A DNA stretch of 64,000 nt from Streptomyces sp. NBC_01788 (GCF_035917575.1 NZ_CP109090.1:3658001-3722000), one strand, 5' to 3'. Shown: positions 18,349-26,173, numbered from the stretch's first letter. A program made the numbers and translations. The notes: a model not told the origin generated them from the letters alone.

Positions 18349-19871
18349 GACCGGCGGGGCTGCTGGGAGGACGGGTCGTCGGGGACGGGGGCAGCGGGGT
18401 TGGTCCCTTCGGGGCTGAGTGCATCGCTGGTCGCAGCAGGACTGCGCCCATACGGGCTGTGCGCGTCGCCGGGCTCGGCGGGGCGGGGCACGGCGTGGCT
18501 GTGCGCGTCGCCGGGCGCGGCGGGGCTGGGCCCAACGGGGCCGGGCGCGTCGCCGGGCGCAGCCGAACTGGACGCAGCGCCGAGCGCGCCAGACCCGCAC
18601 CCATCACCGCCGGAAGGCGCGGCGCCGGGCCCCGCAGGGCTGGGCCCGCCAGGGCCGGACGGTGCTGCGCCCGGCGCGGCGGCCGGGCCGGGAACGGTCG
18701 CGTTCGGGGGTGGCGGCGGGTACGGGCCGGGGTTGCCCTGCGGCGGCGCGTAGGGCCAAGGCGCACCCGGCGGCGGCGCGTACGCCCCATGCGCACCCGG
18801 CTGCTGCGGGTACGGCCACGGCGCTCCGGGCTGCTGCGGGTACGGCCCGTACCCGGCCGGCGCCTGCTGCTGGTACGGCCCGTACGCACCCGGCACCTGC
18901 CCATACGGCCAGTACGCGCCCTGCGGCGGGGCGTACATCGGCTCGGGGGGCGGGGCGGACAGGTGCTGCGGGTGGCGTCGCCGGGCCAGCCGCAGCACGA
19001 TCGCGGCGAAGAGCAGTACCGAGGCCATGTCGATGAGGGCCAGTTGCCAGGAGGCGTCCGCCGCCGTCTCGTCCGAGGCCAGCCCGTCCACGTACGCGGC
19101 GGACACGCCGAAGGCCAGCAGGTTGTTCAGCGCGTGCAGGGCGATGGACGCCTCGAGCCCGCCCGTGCGGATCGTCAGCAACCCCGCCACCACTCCGAAG
19201 ACCAGAAGGTCGGCGAAGCCCCACGGCGTGCCCCAGCCGTGCGCGGCCGCGAAGAGCACCGCCTGCGGCAGCACCGCGAGCCACGGGGACCGGAGGTACG
19301 CCCCGGCCGCCTGGAGCAGCCAGCCGCGGAAGACGTACTCCTCCGCCGCCGACTGCAACGGCACGAGGACAGCCAGCATGGCCAGGGAGACGAGGAACGT
19401 CTGCCACCCCGCCCACACGTCGGACCCGCCACCGTCGCCCTCGTCGCCCGGCAGGAAGCCCGCGACCACCGGCAGCAGCACCATGGGGGGCACGGCGGCC
19501 AGCAGGCACCAGCCCAGCCACCGCCAACGCGGCCGCCCGGTGACGGAGGCCACCGTGCCGGCCGGGCGCCGGCCCAGCCAGAGGACGACCAGCAGGACCA
19601 GCGGCAGGTCCAGGGCTATGAACGCCAGGTCGAGGCCCGTGTTCGCGATCGGACCGAAGTCGGTGCCGCCGTCCGGCAGTTCCGGGTAACCGGCGGCCCA
19701 GCCGATCCCGTCGACAAGGGCGTAGAGGATGCCGGTGACCAGGACCGACCCGACAACCAGCACCACGGTGCCGAGCAGCGGCCGCCACCAGCGGTGGTGA
19801 GGCGAGTACCGGGCCATGCGGTGATAGGGCAGCCCGGTGGGGTCAGGAGACGTTGCTGTCATGAACGACAT
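18336..19871 (-). CDS. CPBP intramembrane metalloprotease with long Pro/Tyr-rich tail
   Basis: This 511-residue protein has two halves. Residues 1-315 form a CPBP (Abi/CaaX protease) membrane domain with about eight helices and the catalytic motifs EEYVFRGWLL, AAAHGWGTPWGF and ALHALNNLLAFG, which supply the Glu and His residues. The remaining 195 residues are low-complexity: Pro/Tyr/Gln repeats such as YPQQPGA and PPPGAPWPYA, then Pro/Gly/Ala/Ser repeats with AAPGDA and GDAHS units. Bacterial CPBP proteins are implicated in bacteriocin immunity or protein processing; the target here is unknown. ATG 19871 and ATG 19862 are alternative starts. Confidence 0.9.
   Translation of the reverse strand: MSFMTATSPDPTGLPYHRMARYSPHHRWWRPLLGTVVLVVGSVLVTGILYALVDGIGWAAGYPELPDGGTDFGPIANTGLDLAFIALDLPLVLLVVLWLGRRPAGTVASVTGRPRWRWLGWCLLAAVPPMVLLPVVAGFLPGDEGDGGGSDVWAGWQTFLVSLAMLAVLVPLQSAAEEYVFRGWLLQAAGAYLRSPWLAVLPQAVLFAAAHGWGTPWGFADLLVFGVVAGLLTIRTGGLEASIALHALNNLLAFGVSAAYVDGLASDETAADASWQLALIDMASVLLFAAIVLRLARRRHPQHLSAPPPEPMYAPPQGAYWPYGQVPGAYGPYQQQAPAGYGPYPQQPGAPWPYPQQPGAHGAYAPPPGAPWPYAPPQGNPGPYPPPPPNATVPGPAAAPGAAPSGPGGPSPAGPGAAPSGGDGCGSGALGAASSSAAPGDAPGPVGPSPAAPGDAHSHAVPRPAEPGDAHSPYGRSPAATSDALSPEGTNPAAPVPDDPSSQQPRRSQDS
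18360..18960. repeat. Low-complexity repeat tract encoding the CPBP tail
   Basis: Imperfect short repeats in frame with the CPBP gene encode YPQQPGA, PPPGAPWPYA and AAPGDA/GDAHS units. The DNA repeats (for example GCGTCGCCGGGC on the plus strand) are degenerate rather than exact. The tract belongs to the coding sequence and is not a mobile element. Confidence 0.7.
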
Positions 19872-19948
19872 CGTGCCCGGCCGGAATGGGCCAGGCGTAC
19901 GAATTACCGGGACCCGGACCCACCCCCACCCCGGTCAGGCACCGTGTT

Positions 19949-20671
19949 TCAGCCCGTGGGCTGCCGAACCCCCGCCCCGTCCAGCACCGCGCGCCACTCC
20001 GCGACCGCCTCGACGGAGACCGGTCCGTCCCAGCCGCCGGGGCGGGCCGCGCCGCCGATGTGGAAGGCGCCGATCCCGGCGGTGAGCAACGCGGGCACAT
20101 GGTCAAGGCGCAGGCCGCCGCCGACCATGATCTGCGGAAGGTAGCCGGGCTCGCCGCCGCGCGCGGCCTCCGCGATCAGTGTGGGCAGCCCCTCGTCCAC
20201 GCCCGAGGCGGCGCCCGCCGTCAGATACGTGTCGAGCCCCGGCAGCCCGTCCAGCCGCTTGCGCAGCACGTCCCGGTCGGCCGCGCGGTCGATCGCCCGG
20301 TGGAAGGTCCACGGACAGCCGTCCAGCGCGGCGACCACCCGCTCGACGGCCCCCAGGTCCACCCCGCCCTCCTCGTCCAGGAACCCCAGCACGAACTCCT
20401 CGGCACCGGCCGCCCGCATCTCGCCCGCGACCCCCGCCAGCCGGTCCAGACCCCCGGCGCCCCCCGCGCCGAACCCGTCCGCGAGCCGCAGCATCACGCG
20501 CAGCGGAATGTCCACGGCGGCGCGGATCCCGGCGACGGTACGGACCGGTGGGGTGAGCCCGTCGGCCGCCATGTCGGTGACCAGCTCGAGGCGGTCCGCG
20601 CCTCCGGCCTGAGCGGCGACCGCGTCCCCGGCATCGAGCGCGATCACCTCCAGGACTGCACGCATGCTCAT
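19949..20671 (-). CDS. cutC: CutC family protein
   Basis: This 240-residue TIM-barrel protein of the CutC family begins LEVIALDAGDAVAAQAGGAD and shows the marker stretches ADRLELV, DIPLRVMLR, GAEEFVLGF, WTFHRAIDRA and IMVGGGLRLDHVP. CutC is named for copper homeostasis, but that role is weakly supported in bacteria. A 16-bp site resembling the DasR-responsive element lies 32 bp upstream (20703-20718), which suggests an amino-sugar link instead. The likely start is ATG 20671; ATG 20665 is in frame. It sits upstream of the CPBP gene on the same strand with a gap of about 80 bases. Confidence 0.93.
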   Translation of the reverse strand: MSMRAVLEVIALDAGDAVAAQAGGADRLELVTDMAADGLTPPVRTVAGIRAAVDIPLRVMLRLADGFGAGGAGGLDRLAGVAGEMRAAGAEEFVLGFLDEEGGVDLGAVERVVAALDGCPWTFHRAIDRAADRDVLRKRLDGLPGLDTYLTAGAASGVDEGLPTLIAEAARGGEPGYLPQIMVGGGLRLDHVPALLTAGIGAFHIGGAARPGGWDGPVSVEAVAEWRAVLDGAGVRQPTG

Positions 20672-20702
20672 AGGAGCCCTTCCCTCGTTTCCCCTGAAGC
20701 GG

Positions 20703-20718
20703 ACAGGTCTAGTCCAAT
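20703..20718 (-). promoter_or_regulatory. DasR-responsive-element-like site before cutC
   Basis: The minus strand reads ATTGGACTAGACCTGT, sharing the TGGACTAGACCT core with the site before nagK in this window. It agrees with the DasR consensus (ACTGGTCTAGACCAGT type) at about 12-13 of 16 positions. The distance to cutC suits an operator. Confidence 0.6.
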
Positions 20719-20785
20719 CTAAACCTACGCCCACCCGTCACCGGGCAAACCGACCCGGCAGGAACACCGTCCGACAAGGGTGACA

Positions 20786-21439
20786 ATGACCAGCATGGCC
20801 GATCTCGACGCCCTGCGTTTCCGCTGGACCCGCGCCCTGGAGGGTGCGCGGGGTCCCGGCGGTGGCCCCGATCCCGTGCCGTACGCCGACAACCTGCTCG
20901 CGCGCTGGCAGGAGCCGCAGCGGCACTACCACACGGTCACGCACCTCGCCGCCGTCCTCGACCGCGTCGACGTACTGGAGCGGCACGCCGACGATCCGGA
21001 CGCGGTCCGGCTGGCGGCCTGGTTCCATGACGCGGTCTACCTGCCCGAGCGGTCCGAGAACGAGGAGCGGTCCGCGCGGCTCGCCGAGCGCGCGCTGCCC
21101 GAGGCCGGGGTCCCGGCCGAGAGGACCACCGAGGTCGCCCGCCTGGTCCGGCTCACCGTCACCCACGACCCGGCCGACGACGACCGCGACGGCCAAGTGC
21201 TGTGCGACGCCGACCTGGCGATCCTCGCCGCGTCGCCGTCGGCGTACGCCGCCTACGCGGCCGGGGTCCGCGAGGAGTACCACTTCGTCCCGAACGACGC
21301 CTTCCGCGAGGGCCGCGCCTCCGTCCTGCGGCAGCTCCTCGCCCTTCCCCGGCTGTTCCGCACCCCGTACGGGGCGGAGAACTGGGAGGCGACCGCCCGC
21401 TACAACGTCACCTCCGAGCTGGAAATGCTGTCGCTCTGA
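20786..21439 (+). CDS. HD-domain-like metal-dependent phosphohydrolase family protein
   Basis: This 217-residue protein contains an HD-type pattern: YHTVTHLAAVLDRVDVL, then LAAWFHDAVYLPERSENEE with the metal-binding His-Asp pair, and LCDADLAILAASP, where the last metal ligand lies. These proteins are predicted metal-dependent phosphohydrolases of unknown substrate. ATG 20786 has AAGGG 5 nt upstream; GTG 20780 and ATG 20795 are alternatives. It is divergent from cutC and lies directly before the isomerase/acetyltransferase fusion gene, which has its own leaderless promoter. Confidence 0.85.
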   Translation: MTSMADLDALRFRWTRALEGARGPGGGPDPVPYADNLLARWQEPQRHYHTVTHLAAVLDRVDVLERHADDPDAVRLAAWFHDAVYLPERSENEERSARLAERALPEAGVPAERTTEVARLVRLTVTHDPADDDRDGQVLCDADLAILAASPSAYAAYAAGVREEYHFVPNDAFREGRASVLRQLLALPRLFRTPYGAENWEATARYNVTSELEMLSL

Positions 21440-21467
21440 GGGCACCACCGCCCCTACCCTGCGCCGT

Positions 21468-22535
21468 ATGCGTACATGGGGCGAAGAAGAGGTGGAGCAG
21501 GCCGTCGCGGGCGCCGTGGCGCTGCTGAGGACGGCGACGGACCGGGACTGGGACCGGGCGACGGCCGGACGCCTTGAGTGGAGCTGCCGGCGGACGGCCG
21601 AGCACATCGCGAGCGATCTCCTCGCGTACGCCGGGCAGTTGACCGGGCGGGCGCAGAGCGCCTACGTCCCCTTCGGGATCACCCTCGACGAGGGCACCGG
21701 AAACGCGGACGTCCTGGACGTGATCGGGACGACCGGCGCCCTGCTCACCGCGGCCGTCCGCACCACCCCGCGCGAGGTCCGGGCCTTCCACCCGTACCCC
21801 TTCCGCAGCGCGAACCGCGAGGGCTTCGCCGCGATGGGTGTCGCCGAGGTACTGCTGCACACGCACGACATCGCGACCGGCCTGAACCTGGACTACGAGC
21901 CGCCCGCCGAGCTGTGCGAGGACGTGCTGACCCGGCTCTTCCCGCACGTCCAGCCGGGCTCCGCGCCCTGGCCGACGCTGCTGTGGGCCACCGGCCGCGG
22001 CGACCTCCCCGGCCGGCCGCCGGTCACCGAGTGGCGCTGGAGCAACCCGCCGGCCATTCCCGCCGGCCGGCTCACCCTGGAGGGTGTCACCCCCGCCACC
22101 GCCCGCGATCTGAGCGCCGGCGGTGACGGCGGGTTCACATGGGCCGAGGGCGGCCCCTACGAGGGAACGCGGGACGCCGCCGGGATGACCGTGAAGGCGT
22201 ACGAGGCCGGGGTGCACCGGCCCGAGTGGGGGATGTTCGTGCTGGTGCGGCAGGAGGACGGCCGCGCGGTCGGCGGGATGGGCTTCCACGGTGCGCCCGA
22301 CGAGGAGGGGAGCGCGGAGGTCGGTTACGACCTCGCCGTGTCCGCCCGCGGCCACGGCTACGCGACCGAGGCACTGCGCGCGCTGTCGGCCTGGGCACTG
22401 TCCCGGGACGGCCTGCGGATGCTGATCGCGACCGTGGACCGGCACAACGTGCCCTCCCAACGCGTCCTGACCCGCGCCGGGTTCGTCGCCGTCAGTGAGG
22501 GCGAGGAGGAGATCTCCTACGAACTCCGGCCCTGA
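21468..22535 (+). CDS. Fusion of maleylpyruvate-isomerase-like (DinB) domain and GNAT acetyltransferase
   Basis: This 355-residue protein joins two usually separate domains. Residues 1-215 resemble the mycothiol-dependent maleylpyruvate isomerase N-terminal (DinB-like) bundle, with WSCRRTAEHIASDLLAYAGQ and the His-rich VAEVLLHTHDIATGLNL, which could bind a divalent metal. Residues 235-355 form a GNAT fold with GGMGFHGAP, the acetyl-CoA loop VSARGHGYATEALRAL, and NVPSQRVLTRAGFV, typical of the RimJ/RimL branch. The substrate is unknown. A TACCCT box ends exactly 7 nt before ATG 21468, so the message is probably leaderless. The tail overlaps the convergent DUF4031 gene by 19 bases. Confidence 0.85.
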   Translation: MRTWGEEEVEQAVAGAVALLRTATDRDWDRATAGRLEWSCRRTAEHIASDLLAYAGQLTGRAQSAYVPFGITLDEGTGNADVLDVIGTTGALLTAAVRTTPREVRAFHPYPFRSANREGFAAMGVAEVLLHTHDIATGLNLDYEPPAELCEDVLTRLFPHVQPGSAPWPTLLWATGRGDLPGRPPVTEWRWSNPPAIPAGRLTLEGVTPATARDLSAGGDGGFTWAEGGPYEGTRDAAGMTVKAYEAGVHRPEWGMFVLVRQEDGRAVGGMGFHGAPDEEGSAEVGYDLAVSARGHGYATEALRALSAWALSRDGLRMLIATVDRHNVPSQRVLTRAGFVAVSEGEEEISYELRP

Positions 22536-22795
22536 ACACGGCGCTTGGGGCGGCGCAGCCCGGCGGCGTACAGCAGCCGCACGACCTCGCGGCTGCTGAC
22601 CTCGACCGCGCCGGCCGTCACCGCGTCGGCGTACCGGTGGGAGGGCAGGTCGTAGTGGTCCCGCTCGAAGGCCCGGCGGGGCACACCCAACCCCTCGGCG
22701 AACGTGTGCAGTTCGTCGTAGGAGACATCACTGACCAGGTGGGACCACATACGGCCGTGGCCCGGCCAGGACGGCGGGTCGATGTAGAGGGTCAC
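22517..22795 (-). CDS. DUF4031 domain protein
   Basis: This 92-residue protein matches the DUF4031 pattern: it begins TLYIDPPSWPGHGRMWSHLV and continues with YDELHTFAEGLGVPRRAFERD and DLPSHRYADAV. The family is widespread in actinobacteria and its biochemical role is not known to me. The GTG at 22795 is the start. The gene ends inside the fusion gene on the other strand. A 25-base gap separates it from the upstream gene on the same strand, so the two are probably co-transcribed. Confidence 0.85.
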   Translation of the reverse strand: MTLYIDPPSWPGHGRMWSHLVSDVSYDELHTFAEGLGVPRRAFERDHYDLPSHRYADAVTAGAVEVSSREVVRLLYAAGLRRPKRRVQGRSS

Positions 22796-22820
22796 GGCGC
22801 GGCCGCCCGGCGCGGCGCCG

Positions 22821-23204
22821 TCACGACGTCGTGCTCCGGCCGGTCGCCTCCGCGAGGGCGCCCACCGCCGCCACCTTCACGCCCGCCTTGGCGCACACCC
22901 AGTGCGGGTCGGGCCCGAGTTCCGGCTCGACGTCCAGCGCGTGCGGGTCGCCGTAGCCGCACACCGGGCACAACGGCCAGCGGCCGTACCTCTCCAGGAG
23001 CGCGTCCTGGACGTCCTGCGCGACCAGACCCGCGACGTACCGCGCGCCTTCCGGCCACTGCTCCACCCACCAGCGGCGCTGGACGACGGAGTCCTCCACG
23101 AGCGAGACCACGTCCGCGTCGGCGACCTCGGCGGCGACCAGGTCGGCGAGCACCAGGGCGCGGGCGGCATGCAGGGCCTGCTCCAGGGGGCTGATGGGTT
23201 CCAT
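22821..23204 (-). CDS. Conserved hypothetical protein with possible Cys-His metal site
   Basis: This protein is about 127 residues long. The N-terminal half is helical (PLEQALHAARALVLADLVAAE). The centre has WWVEQWPEGARYVAGLVAQD, and a short segment with CPVCGYGDPH then DPHWVCAKAG could hold one zinc. I do not recognise the family. ATG 23204 was chosen; ATG 23213, three codons upstream, is in frame. It precedes the DUF4031 gene and is divergent from the DUF3887-type regulator. Confidence 0.75.
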   Translation of the reverse strand: MEPISPLEQALHAARALVLADLVAAEVADADVVSLVEDSVVQRRWWVEQWPEGARYVAGLVAQDVQDALLERYGRWPLCPVCGYGDPHALDVEPELGPDPHWVCAKAGVKVAAVGALAEATGRSTTS

Positions 23205-23316
23205 GCCCCCCATTGTCACCCGGAAGTCACGGACCCGCCGTCGGTGACCGATCACGCACCGGCGCCGGGTCACTCATCGACGGCGGATCGCTCACCGGAG
23301 GAGGGCCGTCAACGAT

Positions 23317-23333
23317 GTAAAGGAACCCTTGAC
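23317..23333. promoter_or_regulatory. Upstream 17-bp operator copy
   Basis: GTAAAGG-AAC-CCTTGAC is an almost perfect inverted repeat (one mismatch). It starts 29 bp before a second, perfect copy, so the two lie about three helical turns apart on the same face of DNA. Confidence 0.6.
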
Positions 23334-23345
23334 AAGCACAAGGCC

Positions 23346-23362
23346 GTAAAGGCACCCTTTAC
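23346..23362. promoter_or_regulatory. 17-bp operator abutting the regulator start
   Basis: GTAAAGG-CAC-CCTTTAC has two perfect 7-bp arms and ends 2 bases before GTG 23365. Its position suggests autoregulation of the gene that follows. Confidence 0.65.
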
Positions 23363-23364
23363 GC

Positions 23365-23991
23365 GTGACCGATTCCCTCCCCCTCACTTCCCTGAGCGCG
23401 CGGCTCGCCGAGCACGCCTCGGCCATGGCCTCGGCGGCGGGCAGCCCGTTGGCCGCACCGGACTACCTCGAACTGGTCCGGCGCGCCCAGGAGATCGACG
23501 CCCTGGCCGGACAGGTGCTGAAGCTCTGCGTGCAGCAGAGCCGGGACGCGGGCCACACCTGGCAGGAGGTCGGGGACCTGCTCGGAGTCACCCGCCAGGC
23601 CGCCTTCCAGCGGTTCGGCAAGCCCATCGACCCCCGAACGGGAGAACTCATGGACAAGACAGTGCTCATGACCGACGCCGCGGAGCGCGCCCTCGAAATC
23701 TTCACGGCCGTCCTCGAAGGCCGGATGGACGACGCCCGGCCGTCCTTCAACGCCGAGGTCCTGGCGGCCTTCACCGACGAGGTGCGGGGCAACGCCCTGG
23801 CCACCGTGGCCGGCCTGGTCGGCGCGTTCGAGGGCTTCGGCGACGGCGAGCCGTTCGTCCGCCGCATCGGCGACCACACCGTGGTCGACATCCCGCTGCG
23901 CTACGAGACCGGTGAGATGAAGGCCCGGGTCGCGTTCGACATGGACGAGAAGGTCGGCGGAATGCACATCCTCCCGCCCGAGACTCCGTGA
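23365..23991 (+). CDS. Putative DNA-binding regulator with DUF3887-like C-terminal domain
   Basis: This 208-residue protein pairs two domains. Residues 28-90 contain a helix-turn-helix (TWQEVGDLLGVTRQAAFQRF), where the turn and recognition helix are easy to see. The C-terminal domain (about 100-205) looks like DUF3887, an NTF2-like ligand-binding fold (ALEIFTAVLEGRMDDARPSF, VADIPLRYETGEM-like strands). It likely controls the following membrane protein and ABC transporter genes. Paired 17-bp inverted repeats directly upstream suggest autoregulation. GTG 23365 begins immediately after the second repeat. The ligand is unknown. Confidence 0.82.
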   Translation: MTDSLPLTSLSARLAEHASAMASAAGSPLAAPDYLELVRRAQEIDALAGQVLKLCVQQSRDAGHTWQEVGDLLGVTRQAAFQRFGKPIDPRTGELMDKTVLMTDAAERALEIFTAVLEGRMDDARPSFNAEVLAAFTDEVRGNALATVAGLVGAFEGFGDGEPFVRRIGDHTVVDIPLRYETGEMKARVAFDMDEKVGGMHILPPETP

Positions 23992-24116
23992 CGGCCGGGA
24001 CACCCGGGACGCCCTGATCCGGCCGCTCCGCCTCCCCCTCCCTCTCTCCTCCCCGCAGCTCTTTCCCCCCGCAGCTCCTCTCCCCGCACCCAGACCGCCC
24101 ACAGAAAGACTGTCCC

Positions 24117-24335
24117 GTGCTTGCCTCCACCCTCCATGCCTCGGACATCCCCTGGGCCGCGATCGCGCCCCTGCTGGTCGCCGAACTCGCCCTCCTCGTG
24201 TACTGCCTCGTCGACGTCGCGCGGAACCGGAACACGCGTCACCTGCCCCGCTGGGCCTGGGTGCTGATCTGCCTGTGCGTGAACCCCCTGGGCCCGATCG
24301 CCTACCTGGTGGCGGGGCGGAGCGAGAACCGATGA
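24117..24335 (+). CDS. Small membrane protein with PLDc_N-like domain
   Basis: This 72-residue protein has two helices (IAPLLVAELALLVYCLVDV and WAWVLICLCVNPLGPIAYLV) separated by a basic loop RNRNTRHLPRW. That is the usual look of the phospholipase-D nuclease N-terminal (PLDc_N) family, found next to many ABC-2 transporters. Its stop overlaps the ABC ATPase start (ATGA), which means translational coupling. GTG 24117 is the only good start and has a weak ribosome site. Confidence 0.85.
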   Translation: MLASTLHASDIPWAAIAPLLVAELALLVYCLVDVARNRNTRHLPRWAWVLICLCVNPLGPIAYLVAGRSENR

Positions 24336-25354
24336 ACGGGTCGGCCGTGGTCACCGCGGGCCTGGTGCGCGACTACGGGAACGGCGCGGGGCTGCACGGA
24401 GTGGACCTGGAGGTGCCGCGCGGCGGTGTCTACGGTCTGGTGGGGCCGAACGGCGCGGGCAAGACCACGCTGCTGTCCATCGTGGCCGGTCTGCGCCGCT
24501 CCGACGCGGGCGAGGTCCGGCTGTCGATCGACGCGGGACGGATCGGGGTCTGCCCCGACACCCCCGAGTTCGAACCCTGGCTCACCGCGGCGGAGGTGGT
24601 GCGCCAGTCCCGCGGTCTGGCCGCGCGTGACGGGCGCCGCCGCCGCGGCGGTACGAAGCACCACCACGGCTCGGACGCCCCCGACCCGGTCGCGGCCGTC
24701 CTCGCCGAGGTCGGCCTGACCGAGGCGGCCGGCCGGCGCACGGGCGGCTTCTCCCGCGGGATGAAGCAACGGCTGGGCCTCGCCGTGGCGTTGGCGCTGG
24801 ACCCCGAGCTGCTGATCCTCGACGAGCCGTCCAGTGCGCTCGACCCGTCCGGGCGGGCGGAGGTCCTGTCCCTGGTCGCCGGGCTCGGCCGGACCCGCAC
24901 CGTGATCTTCTCCAGCCATGTCCTGGCGGACGTCCAGCGGGTCGCCGACACGGTGGGCGTGCTCGACCGGGGCAGGCTCCTGTTCCAGGGGCCGGTACGC
25001 GATCTGATCGACCGGTTCCTCCAGCCGGCCTGGGAGGTACGGCTGCGCGGGGGCGGCGAGCAGCGGCTGGCCGAACTGCTGCGGCAGCAGGACTGGGTCA
25101 CCTCGGTGACGGTGAACTCCGACGGGTCCGTGCGCGTCGAGGCGGCGAGCACGGCGGTCGGTGAGCGCCGGCTGCCCAAGGCGATCGCCGAGGCGGACGC
25201 CGCTCTGATCAGCCTGCACCCCGTCGACGCCGACCTGGAGGCCGCGTTCCTCGCCCTGACCGGCGGACGGCAGGGACGGGACGCGGAGCACGGGCGGGAC
25301 GGACAGGACATGAAGGACGACCAGCGGGACGCGGATCGGACGGGTGCGGCGTGA
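24332..25354 (+). CDS. ABC transporter ATP-binding protein
   Basis: This 340-residue nucleotide-binding subunit of an ABC-2-type exporter has Walker A GPNGAGKTTLLS (about residue 41), the signature FSRGMKQRLGLA, Walker B LLILDEPSSALDP and the H-loop FSSHVLADVQR. A basic and His-rich insert (RRRRGG, then KHHH) sits between the Walker A and signature regions, where related proteins have a short loop. The C-terminal 90 residues form the accessory domain usual in this class, followed by a charged tail. It is coupled to both neighbours by ATGA and GTGA overlaps, forming an operon with the regulator upstream. Confidence 0.93.
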   Translation: MNGSAVVTAGLVRDYGNGAGLHGVDLEVPRGGVYGLVGPNGAGKTTLLSIVAGLRRSDAGEVRLSIDAGRIGVCPDTPEFEPWLTAAEVVRQSRGLAARDGRRRRGGTKHHHGSDAPDPVAAVLAEVGLTEAAGRRTGGFSRGMKQRLGLAVALALDPELLILDEPSSALDPSGRAEVLSLVAGLGRTRTVIFSSHVLADVQRVADTVGVLDRGRLLFQGPVRDLIDRFLQPAWEVRLRGGGEQRLAELLRQQDWVTSVTVNSDGSVRVEAASTAVGERRLPKAIAEADAALISLHPVDADLEAAFLALTGGRQGRDAEHGRDGQDMKDDQRDADRTGAA

Positions 25355-26118
25355 ACGAGCTTTCGCTGTGGCGGGTGGAGTGGCTCCGGCTGCTGCGCAC
25401 CAAGAGACTGATCGCACTGCTGGGCGTCTTCGTGCTCTTCGGGTTCGCCGGGCCGCTGCTCGCCCGGTACTCCGGGGAGCTGCTGAACCACGCCGGAAGC
25501 TCGGGCCAACGGGTGAAGATCGTCTTTCCGCCCCCGGTCCCGGCGGACGGTGTGGTCCAGTACGTGGGCAACGCGCTCGGGATCGGCCTCATCGTGACCG
25601 TCGTCGTGGCGGCGTACGCGTGCTCGATCGACGCCGGGACCGCCCTGTCGGTCTTCTACCGCACGCGTGCCCGGCGCTTCGGCGACCTGCTGGTGCCGAG
25701 GTTCGCGGTCAGCGCCGCCGGGGCCGTGGGCGGCTACCTGGCCGGGCTGCTCGCCGCCTGGTACGAGACGGCCGTCCTGCTGGGGAATCCCGGTACGGCG
25801 GCCATGGGCAGGACCGCGCTCGTCGGTTCGGTGTACCTGGTGTTCGCCGTGGCGGTCACGGCACTGGCCGCGACGCTGGCGCGCAGCACGCTCGGCACCG
25901 TCGGGTACGCGCTGCTCGTGCTGTTCACGCTCCCGCTGCTCGGGGCGGTGCCGCGGGTGTCGCGCTGGCTCCCGACCGAGCTGACGCGGGCGCCGGACGC
26001 GTTCCTGCGGCACACGGCGACCGACGAGGCGCAACGGGCCCTGGCCGTCGCCGTGGTGCTGGCGCTCGGCTGCCTGGCGGCGGCGATCCTGCGCGGCGCG
26101 CGCAAGGAGGTGCGCTGA
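25351..26118 (+). CDS. ABC-2 transporter permease
   Basis: This 255-residue integral membrane protein has six hydrophobic segments, including LIALLGVFVLFGFAGPLL, GIGLIVTVVVAAYACSI, the VYLVFAVAVTALAATLA helix and AVAVVLALGCLAAAIL. An N-terminal amphipathic coupling segment (LWRVEWLRLLRTKRL) typical of ABC-2 permeases precedes them. It forms the channel with the ATPase encoded just upstream. The start codon GTG 25351 overlaps the ATPase stop. What it exports is unknown, but lipids or peptides are likely for this class. Confidence 0.9.
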   Translation: MNELSLWRVEWLRLLRTKRLIALLGVFVLFGFAGPLLARYSGELLNHAGSSGQRVKIVFPPPVPADGVVQYVGNALGIGLIVTVVVAAYACSIDAGTALSVFYRTRARRFGDLLVPRFAVSAAGAVGGYLAGLLAAWYETAVLLGNPGTAAMGRTALVGSVYLVFAVAVTALAATLARSTLGTVGYALLVLFTLPLLGAVPRVSRWLPTELTRAPDAFLRHTATDEAQRALAVAVVLALGCLAAAILRGARKEVR

Positions 26119-26173
26119 CGTCCGCGTCCGGCCTTCGGGGCCTCTGCTCGCGGCCTTGACCCCGCGACCGTAC

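Noticed and set aside
18419..20144. Open frames on the plus strand through the CPBP tail repeats
   Set aside because: They consist of Arg/Ala/Gly repeats mirroring the tail; the minus-strand gene carries the catalytic motifs.
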